Shown here: positions 1 through 4,791 of the stretch, piece after piece
Layout: every line of letters starts with the position of its first letter
Numbering within the stretch: the stretch's first letter is position 1
DNA from: CAYLLT01 sp964384465
Lineage (GTDB): Bacteria > Planctomycetota > Phycisphaerae > UBA1845 > PWPN01
NCBI GenBank assembly: GCA_964384465.1
Contig: CAYLLT010000187.1
Span: 1-5,594 of the forward strand
Direction of reading: 5' to 3'
Length of the DNA: 5,594 nt
Made by a program: the position numbers and the translations under genes
Notes under the pieces: generated by a model
Seen by the model: the letters and a program-made list of their open reading frames with translations, nothing else
The model's database searches: none
Told to the model about the DNA's origin: nothing

Positions 1-139
1 CCCAGCACGACTGATCGTCCTGGCTGACCGTCGGCCCCGTCCGGCAGGCGGCCATATGCGCCACGTCGTCCGCGTCCACCTTGCCGTCGGCGTTGAAGTC
101 GCTGCCCGCCTCCTCCGGGGCGAAACGGTTTTTATCTTC
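1..139 (-). pseudogene. Dockerin-like module fragment, cut at its N-terminal side and running off the window
   Basis: On the minus strand the frame is open from just after a TGA at 142-140 to the window edge. It encodes an Asp-rich calcium-loop motif (DFNADGKVDADDV, from about position 100 down to 62), then HMAACRTGPTVS and a Cys-Trp. This matches the first half of the dockerin-like pairs found in the protease of this same window (DFDADGDVDLDDF followed by EMQACY). No start codon precedes the motif, and the frame is closed almost directly upstream, so the N-terminal part of the gene is absent. By hand count 61-120 is 73% G+C but 181-240 only 47%, so a junction probably lies near 130. I infer the tail of a secreted planctomycete protein cut by recombination. 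The second half of the pair would lie outside the window. An assembly join cannot be excluded. Confidence 0.7.
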
Positions 140-144
140 TCAAA

Positions 145-606
145 TCACAGGATTGCCTGGTTTATTCTCTGAAGTAGAAAAGCCCCAAAATCTTCTGCCA
201 CAAACTGTTTCATGTTCTGAGACGGCCACCAATCAACTACCGGATTCTCCCCTGATGGATTCTTCTGAGAGGTGTCAATTGCGTACCCGCCACCAAGTCC
301 GTTGTCGGCGACTATTATCAACCATTCAGGCAAGTTAAATCTTCTGCGCTCATCGAGTGTTAACCAGATTGCATCTGGTACACTTGATTTATCGAAATTC
401 TCGTTAATGACGCCGTAGAATTCCTCACCGTGAATTCCACCGCAGCCAAGCCGACGAACAAACTCTCGATATGTGGACGGGAACGTCAGTCCAAGTGCTG
501 CTTGTGCGCTCCCGATTAGCTCCTCGGACTTGGGACCTGCAAAGTCGGCAACTGCGGCGTTGGCATCGATTAGCTCAAAAGCACTGTCTAGATCACTCAT
601 GCTCAT
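145..606 (-). CDS. SMI1/KNR4 (SUKH superfamily) immunity-like protein
   Basis: A 153-residue cytosolic-type protein without signal peptide or membrane segment. It shows the SMI1/KNR4 layout: an N-terminal helix with SEELIGSAQAALGLTFPSTY, then REFVRRLGCGG, a central strand WLIIVADNGLGGGYAID, the VVDWWP strand, and a C-terminal helix EDFGAFLLQRI. In bacteria this family mostly neutralises polymorphic or contact-dependent toxins by binding them. That role is family knowledge, not shown here. I chose ATG at 606 because GGAGAG (617-612) sits five bases upstream and because this ATG overlaps the stop of the upstream frame as ATGA. An in-frame ATG at 660 would add 18 residues that do not look like the family, and ATG at 600 is also possible. 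The gene is visibly more A+T-rich than its surroundings, which suggests transfer. Its original promoter probably lay upstream of the toxin gene and has been lost to the IS insertion. Confidence 0.85.
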   Translation of the reverse strand: MSMSDLDSAFELIDANAAVADFAGPKSEELIGSAQAALGLTFPSTYREFVRRLGCGGIHGEEFYGVINENFDKSSVPDAIWLTLDERRRFNLPEWLIIVADNGLGGGYAIDTSQKNPSGENPVVDWWPSQNMKQFVAEDFGAFLLQRINQAIL

Positions 607-780
607 GGGGACTCTCCACCAAAGCCTTGCGCGCGATTCATCCAGTATTCTTGCCTCCAAACATCGAACTGTGTTCGATTTATGCCAGATGGAATAGTAT
701 TGGGGTTGATATGGATCGTGCTAAAGTTCTCCTGATGGAAAGTCTGCGTCATCTCCGCAATGGGACCTCCCTGCGTTTGT
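603..780 (-). pseudogene. C-terminal tail of a toxin-like gene, cut by the IS21-family element
   Basis: This frame runs from the IS edge to a TGA at 605-603 that overlaps the immunity start codon (ATGA). The last 58 or so residues include FHQENFSTIHINPNTIPSG, NRTQFDVWRQEYW and MNRAQGFGGESP. They are hydrophilic, without membrane segments. I do not recognise the family. The His-rich stretch could be the end of a nuclease-type toxin domain, but that is only a guess. The tight overlap with an SMI1/KNR4 gene is the main argument that this is the tip of a polymorphic toxin, because such tips end directly before their immunity gene. Going upstream the frame stays open only because it reads into the IS terminus (a TTG at 797 is IS DNA), so the 5' part of the gene is separated or lost. 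An alternative is a small complete ORF starting at TTG 797, which I think is an artefact. Confidence 0.5.
612..617 (-). promoter_or_regulatory. Ribosome binding site of the SMI1/KNR4 gene
   Basis: GGAGAG lies five bases before ATG 606 and inside the end of the upstream toxin-like frame. It decides between the start at 606 and the longer start at 660, and fits translational coupling through the ATGA overlap. Confidence 0.55.
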
Positions 781-786
781 TGTTGA

Positions 787-835
787 GAGGCGCCCAAAAC
801 CAGCCACTTGGAGGCGCCTGAAACCCAGCCACTTT
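787..835 (+). repeat. Two tandem copies of the IS21 terminal repeat
   Basis: GAGGCGCCcaaaACCAGCCACTTg (787-810, 24 bases) is followed directly by a 25-base near copy with GAGGCGCCtgaa and ACCCAGCCACTTt (811-835). A partial third GAGAGGA follows at 836-842. Multiple direct repeats at the end of the element are typical transposase-binding sites in the IS21 family. Confidence 0.75.
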
Positions 836-893
836 GAGAGGACGGTTCGATCCATAGCTTTGGCCGCGAGCATATCGCTCGTGGAGGCCAGGC

Positions 894-1677
894 ATGGCGA
901 ACCGGCTCAAAATGGCTGCTATCGACTCGATTTACACACTGCTCGCGCGGGGATGTTCCCGGCGGTTGATTGCCCGGACGCTGGGGATCGCCCGGGAGAC
1001 GGTGTGTCGTTACGCCAAGCCGGCTTCAAAACCAGCCGGGACGCCTCCCGGCTCGCCGGGTGCCATTCCACCCGACGATCCCAACCCACACACTGATCCA
1101 AACCCAGCCACGGCGCCTCCCGGGTCGGTAGTTGTCTCCGCACCCATCCAGCCCAGTGCCTGCGAGCCTTTCCGTGACGTGATCGTGGGCAAGCTGGAGC
1201 AGGGATTGACGGCCCAGCGAATCTGGCAGGACTTGGTGAGCGAGCACGGCTTGGCCGCGCAGTATCACCGCGTGCGGCGGTACGTGCAGAAGCTGGGCCG
1301 CGCATCGACGCTGCCGTTCCGCCGCATGGAATGCGCGCCGGGCGCGGAGGCGCAGATAGACTTTGGCCAGGGAGCGCCGATCGTCGGGCCGGACGGCAAG
1401 CGAAGGCGGCCACATGCATTCCGCATCATCCTGAGTCATTCCCGCAAGGCATACAGTGAGGTCGTAGCCAGGCAGAGCACAGAAGAGTTCATCCGCTGCA
1501 TCGAGAATGCCTTCTGGCACTTCGGCGGCGTTCCCCGAACTCTGGTGATCGACAACCTGAAGGCGGCGGTTACGAAGGCGGACTGGTTCGATCCTGACCT
1601 CAACCCGAAGATCCGCGAGTTCTGCCGGCACTACGGCACGGTGATCCTGCCGACCAAGCCGCGCACGCCGCGTCACA
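894..1677 (+). pseudogene. istA: IS21-family transposase IstA, truncated before its catalytic Glu
   Basis: The surviving 261 codons start at ATG 894, with GGAGG at 883-887 six bases upstream. Residues 14-41 form a helix-turn-helix (IYTLLARGCSRRLIARTLG and ETVCRYAK). A Pro-rich linker at about 43-88 follows. The rve-type integrase core begins near residue 145. Two of the three DDE residues are visible: Asp156 in QIDFGQ and Asp220 in LVIDNLK. The protein then reads HYGTVILPTKPRTPRH as in the family, where a K-G-K-x-E segment with the catalytic Glu should come next. Instead the homology ends at about residue 261. The open frame runs on to TGA 1880 through unrelated sequence (RPIISGFHL onward), so the apparent 328-residue product is a chimera. 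Family members are usually well over 400 residues and need the ATPase IstB, also absent. The protein cannot be catalytically active. Confidence 0.93.
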
Positions 1678-1700
1678 GGCCGATAATCAGTGGATTTCAT

Positions 1701-1728
1701 TTGATCGCACGGCGTTTTGGTGTACACT
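1701..1728 (+). promoter_or_regulatory. Candidate sigma70-like promoter of the protease operon
   Basis: TTGATC (1701-1706), a 16-base spacer and TACACT (1723-1728) each match four of six consensus positions. The site lies just right of the IS break and would give a leader of about 140 bases before the ATG at 1877. Such matches arise often by chance and planctomycete promoters are poorly defined, so this is a suggestion only. Confidence 0.27.
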
Positions 1729-1811
1729 TTGATTGGACACCTCGCATGCGCGCCGCCGTTCTGGGGCGCGGGTTTCAAGGGCCGGAAGAACTGATTGGTC
1801 GATCGGATGGG

Positions 1812-1833
1812 AGACGCCCCTCAGGCGTTTTGC
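1812..1833 (+). promoter_or_regulatory. Small hairpin in the leader of the protease operon
   Basis: AGACGCC (1812-1818) pairs with GGCGTTT (1824-1830) around a CCTCA loop, with one G-T pair, and is followed by TTG. It resembles a weak intrinsic terminator or attenuator between the IS remnant and the operon, but the T-run is short. It is about 45 bases before the start codon. Otherwise I see nothing in 1678-1876. Confidence 0.25.
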
Positions 1834-1861
1834 CATTAAGCTGCGCATGTTATCGCCTTTC

Positions 1862-1870
1862 GAGAGGAGG
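1862..1870 (+). promoter_or_regulatory. Strong ribosome binding site of the propeptide-like gene
   Basis: GAGAGGAGG stands six bases before ATG 1877. It fixes the start there rather than at the ATG of the same frame at 1733, which would put 48 unrelated residues before the signal peptide. Confidence 0.75.
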
Positions 1871-1876
1871 TTTTTC

Positions 1877-2812
1877 ATGAATGCGAACTATCTGTCAACG
1901 TGTTTGCTCATGTTGGGAGCCGGGATGGCCCTTGCTGCTCCGCCGCGCATGGCCATTGATCCCAATGAACCGGAGAAGACTCGACCGACGGTCTCCCGAG
2001 AGGAGAGAGAGAAACTCGGGCTGACCCCGCACACCTGGTCGGGCGTGGTCCACCCAGACGCGTACGCGAGGCTCGACAAGCTCAACAGGACCGTCGCTAG
2101 CCTGAAGGATAGGCTCAAAAAGGGGAGGGACGTGAAGGCTTTTGATGCACTTATGCGCGTGCGGTTCGAGGGCACAATGTACGTGCAGGTTCAGTTGAAG
2201 GACATGGATGCACAGGGTCGGGTACTCGGAGGTCTGAAGGCGTCGGAGTTTCATCCTGAGCAGCTCTTCGAGAAGTCCACGGGCTTCACCGGTTATGTCA
2301 GCAAGGACGGGTTGGACAAGCTGGCGAAGAACCCCGACGTGACCGCAGTCTGCCTGGATGACAAGCCATTGCCCGAACGTCCTAAGCCCATCTACAAGAA
2401 CGACCTCCCGCCCGCCAAGCTGGGCGACACTGCTTCGGCGCAGTCGGGCGTTGCGGAGGGAAAGGTTGATGCTGATGTCTATCGCGCGCTGAATTTGAGC
2501 AATCGTGTGAACGTCATTGTCAGCCTGCGTGGAGAATCGCTCCCTAAAGGGAGTGACAAGTCCTCAGAAATGCGCGCTCGGGAGGAGTTGCGTGAGCAAG
2601 AAGCCTTGAAGCTTCAGGACAGAGTTCTATCGGCGGTCAGTGCCAACGAATTCTGGCTTTGTGCGCGCATGCGCGGCCTACCGATCATTTCTGGGTTTAT
2701 CGACAGAGACGGCCTCGAAAAGCTGTGGCGACATCCTGACGTGCGGCTGATCCGGCTGGAGGAACTCATGCAGATACCGGAGCGCGGGAACGGCAAGCAC
2801 TTTTCGCCTTGA
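1877..2812 (+). CDS. Exported protein with two subtilisin-propeptide (inhibitor I9)-like domains
   Basis: A 311-residue protein. Residues 1-21 look like a signal peptide (YLSTCLLMLGAGMALA then APP), though the n-region lacks Lys or Arg. Two similar units follow. Unit 1, about 100-162, opens with the strand MYVQVQLK and closes with FTGYVSKDGLDKLAKNPDV and TAVCLD. Unit 2, about 211-296, opens with VNVIVSLR, has a charged helix (SSEMRAREELREQEALKLQ), and closes with ISGFIDRDGLEKLWRHPDV and RLIRLE. The pattern 'strand, helix, GF-strand, L-x-x-L-x-x-x-P-x-V, strand' is that of peptidase inhibitor I9, the propeptide that folds and inhibits subtilisins. The S8 protease gene starts 20 bases downstream in another frame and has no propeptide, so I infer a partner acting in trans outside the cytoplasm. 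Assignment is by pattern, not search. A frameshift in 2740-2809 would fuse the two genes, so a base error must be considered. Nothing catalytic is visible. Confidence 0.75.
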   Translation: MNANYLSTCLLMLGAGMALAAPPRMAIDPNEPEKTRPTVSREEREKLGLTPHTWSGVVHPDAYARLDKLNRTVASLKDRLKKGRDVKAFDALMRVRFEGTMYVQVQLKDMDAQGRVLGGLKASEFHPEQLFEKSTGFTGYVSKDGLDKLAKNPDVTAVCLDDKPLPERPKPIYKNDLPPAKLGDTASAQSGVAEGKVDADVYRALNLSNRVNVIVSLRGESLPKGSDKSSEMRAREELREQEALKLQDRVLSAVSANEFWLCARMRGLPIISGFIDRDGLEKLWRHPDVRLIRLEELMQIPERGNGKHFSP

Positions 2813-2819
2813 TCAGGAA

Positions 2820-2825
2820 AGGAAG
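2820..2825 (+). promoter_or_regulatory. Ribosome binding site of the S8 protease gene
   Basis: AGGAAG lies seven bases before ATG 2833. It supports independent initiation there instead of at the in-frame TTG 2809, which overlaps the upstream stop codon. Confidence 0.55.
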
Positions 2826-2832
2826 AGATCCG

Positions 2833-4791
2833 ATGAGAACGATCAATCTTTTTGCATTCTGCGTTTCTGCCGGTTCGGCAATGGGCTTGCAATCGAGCGT
2901 CCATTTCATCAACGCAGATGATGTCCACAGCGAAGGGATCACCGGGAATGGCGTGACCGTGGCGGTCATCGACGCTGGGATCGACTACAGCCAGCCGGGG
3001 CTTGCCGGGAGTATACAAGCCGGGGGGGCCAGTTTCGAAGGCGGCTTTCTACAACCTGATCCGGGCCAGGACATATACGACTACGGGCATGGAACCTACA
3101 TGTCTTTGATCATCACCGACCGAATCGGCGTTGCACCCGACGCCAGGATCCTCCCCGTCCGGGTCTTTGGACGCACTGGCTCTACTACGATAGATGTTGT
3201 TGCGGGTATCAACTACGTCAGGCTCCGCCGACTCTCTGACCCGAGCATTCGGGTCATCAACTTGAGCTTGGGAACCTTCTCGGTGTATTACTCTTGCCCG
3301 TGCGACTCGTCGTGGCAGGACTACGAGGACGCAATATCGGCTGCCCTCGCAAACGGCATTATCACCTTCGCGGCGACCGGCAACAAGGCTGTCTGCGGCG
3401 GGATCAGTGCGCCGGCCTGCGTTTCGAGCGCGGTGAGAGTTGCAGCGAGCTATGATGCTTCCTACACAACCTACGGAATCACTGATTTCGGGATCTGCGG
3501 GGATTCTTCCTTTCCCGCGTACTGGATCACTTGCTTCTCGAACATCGCTGACTGCAACTATTTGCTCGCCGCGCCGGGTTACGATATCAGCGTCGGTCCA
3601 TTTCAACACGGCTGGGGCACGTCGCAGGCCACGGCCCACTGCTCGGGCGTGGCGGCGCTCATGTTCGACAAGAACGGTTGTGGCGGGATGGATGCGTATT
3701 TGGCGAAGACCATCATCTTCAATCAGGCCGCGACGAAAGATTTTCCGTCACCGCGGTGTTTTGTAGGAAACGGCACGCAGCCTAAGCACGTGAACGCGAT
3801 CGCGGCGGTGGACTTTGTCCCCCCAAGCCCTCCTTGCCCAGGGTCGGGGTTGGTGGCTGATCTGGATTGTGACATGGCGATCGGCCCTTCTGATTTTCAG
3901 AAATTACTGGTGTGCGTGACCGGGGCAGGCGTCGGGCCGATCGGCGGCGGCTGTACGTGCGCGGATTTCCCCGAGTCTCCGCCCGATGGAGATGTGGACC
4001 TGCGCGACTTCATCCACTTCACGCGAGCCTATAGCGGCAATACCAGCTCGCCGGCAGCAGTTACGCTGAACCTCAGCTCACCCAGCGCGGGGCAGACCGT
4101 TCAACCGGGGGCAACGATCTCCTGGTCGCTGGCCGCGACGGTGAGTGCGACTGATAACGATGGCTTGGCAGCAATATCGGTTGACCTGGTGCAAGACGCC
4201 GGTAATCCCAGATTCTTTGATATCCCTTCTGCGACAGTTGTGGGGAGCGGGATGGAAGGGTTCAGTCCTCCCGACGGAGTCGCAAACCCGGGGACCGGAG
4301 GGTCGGGGTACGGAGGAACGCCGCTCGGAACGGCCGGAGCAAAGAACCTTCGGCAAATTGGCGGAACGCAGAACACGTTCGGCGAAGAGGGACACACTGG
4401 AGTTGGGACCGATTTCGATGTGGACCCTTCTGTCGGCCAGTCCGGTGCGCAGGTGATTGCGCAAGGCTCCTTCACCGCTCCGGGCAGGCAGGGCACGTAC
4501 GTGTTTCGAATCGAAAACGGGCTGGCCAACGTCTTGGATACCGTCAACCCGCAGCCGACTCCGCCGGCATCGTGGCCCGCCAGCAGCGCGAACGTGAATC
4601 TAAGCTCGTCCAGCTTCACCGTGACCGTTCCCTACGACGTGGTCCCGCTCGATTTCGACGCCGACGGCGATGTTGACCTGGACGATTTCGCTGAGATGCA
4701 GGCGTGTTACGACCCATACGGATCGGTCGCTTCGGGCTGCGCTGACCAGGACGTCAACGGGGACAATGTGGTAAACGATATGGACGTGTAG
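2833..4791 (+). CDS. Secreted subtilisin-family (S8) serine protease with dockerin-like modules, ended by an in-frame TAG
   Basis: From ATG 2833 the frame gives 652 residues. A short hydrophobic N-terminus (INLFAFCVSAGSAMGL) may be a signal peptide. The catalytic domain starts at once (about 22-330), with Asp47 in VAVIDAGID, His86 in YGHGTYMS, oxyanion Asn184 in ATGN and Ser264 in GTSQATAHCSG, so the triad is complete. Many Cys residues suggest disulfides and export. Residues 340-402 form a dockerin-like calcium-binding pair (DLDCDMAIGPSDF, then DGDVDLRDF). Residues 408-600 form a beta-rich, Gly-rich module of unknown role (SGYGGTPLGT, RQIGGTQNTFGEEG). A second pair begins at 606 (LDFDADGDVDLDDFAEMQ) and its second half (DVNGDNVVNDMDV) is cut by TAG at 4789. 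The frame continues open after the TAG, so the true protein is probably longer. The usual I9 propeptide between signal and catalytic domain is missing and seems to be encoded by the gene 20 bases upstream, most likely in one operon. Substrate unknown. Confidence 0.94.
   Translation: MRTINLFAFCVSAGSAMGLQSSVHFINADDVHSEGITGNGVTVAVIDAGIDYSQPGLAGSIQAGGASFEGGFLQPDPGQDIYDYGHGTYMSLIITDRIGVAPDARILPVRVFGRTGSTTIDVVAGINYVRLRRLSDPSIRVINLSLGTFSVYYSCPCDSSWQDYEDAISAALANGIITFAATGNKAVCGGISAPACVSSAVRVAASYDASYTTYGITDFGICGDSSFPAYWITCFSNIADCNYLLAAPGYDISVGPFQHGWGTSQATAHCSGVAALMFDKNGCGGMDAYLAKTIIFNQAATKDFPSPRCFVGNGTQPKHVNAIAAVDFVPPSPPCPGSGLVADLDCDMAIGPSDFQKLLVCVTGAGVGPIGGGCTCADFPESPPDGDVDLRDFIHFTRAYSGNTSSPAAVTLNLSSPSAGQTVQPGATISWSLAATVSATDNDGLAAISVDLVQDAGNPRFFDIPSATVVGSGMEGFSPPDGVANPGTGGSGYGGTPLGTAGAKNLRQIGGTQNTFGEEGHTGVGTDFDVDPSVGQSGAQVIAQGSFTAPGRQGTYVFRIENGLANVLDTVNPQPTPPASWPASSANVNLSSSSFTVTVPYDVVPLDFDADGDVDLDDFAEMQACYDPYGSVASGCADQDVNGDNVVNDMDV
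4789..4791 (+). other. In-frame TAG inside the second dockerin-like module
   Basis: The codon sits between DVVNDMDV-type calcium-loop sequence and LMRQCRSGPTIP in one unbroken frame. The homologous fragment at 1-139 reads DADDV-A-HMAACRTGPTVS, so the TAG takes the place of an Ala there. The codons around it are in register on both sides, and the base after it is C (TAG-CTG). The stop therefore interrupts a module instead of ending one. Confidence 0.9.

Larger units (their letters stand above)
781..1677 (+). mobile_element. IS21-family insertion sequence, left part only
   Basis: The element consists of a left end with repeated terminal sequences (787-835), a short leader, and the first part of istA. 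The edge is placed at TGTTGAGAGG (781), where the toxin-like coding frame stops making protein sense. A TG three bases earlier (778) is equally possible. IS21-family elements carry several copies of a short sequence at each end, with motifs like the CCAAAACCAGCCACTT seen here. The right half is missing: istA stops after the motif KPRTPRH near 1677, there is no istB, and no right terminal repeat follows. Target-site duplication cannot be checked because only one end remains. The remnant should be immobile on its own. Confidence 0.85.

Noticed and set aside
1679..1700. The peptide PIISGF occurs in the tail of the istA frame and again in the propeptide-like protein (near 2680), hinting at a duplicated piece.
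   Set aside because: The DNA of the two 18-base stretches differs at five positions and the neighbouring sequence does not align, so chance is more likely.
1026..1778. A 250-codon minus-strand open frame opposite istA.
   Set aside because: The plus strand encodes recognisable IstA with helix-turn-helix and two DDE residues. The opposite frame crosses the IS break and is compositionally odd.
1678..1880. The istA frame stays open after the break and ends with a TGA that overlaps the ATG at 1877 (ATGA), as if coupled to the next gene.
   Set aside because: Residues after position 261 have no similarity to IstA, and the region looks like a non-coding leader. The overlap is probably chance, and the strong ribosome binding site at 1862-1870 suffices for initiation.
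4789..4791. Pyrrolysine insertion at the TAG.
   Set aside because: Nothing in the window suggests pyrrolysine machinery, and the position is Ala in the homologous fragment at 1-139, not a catalytic site.
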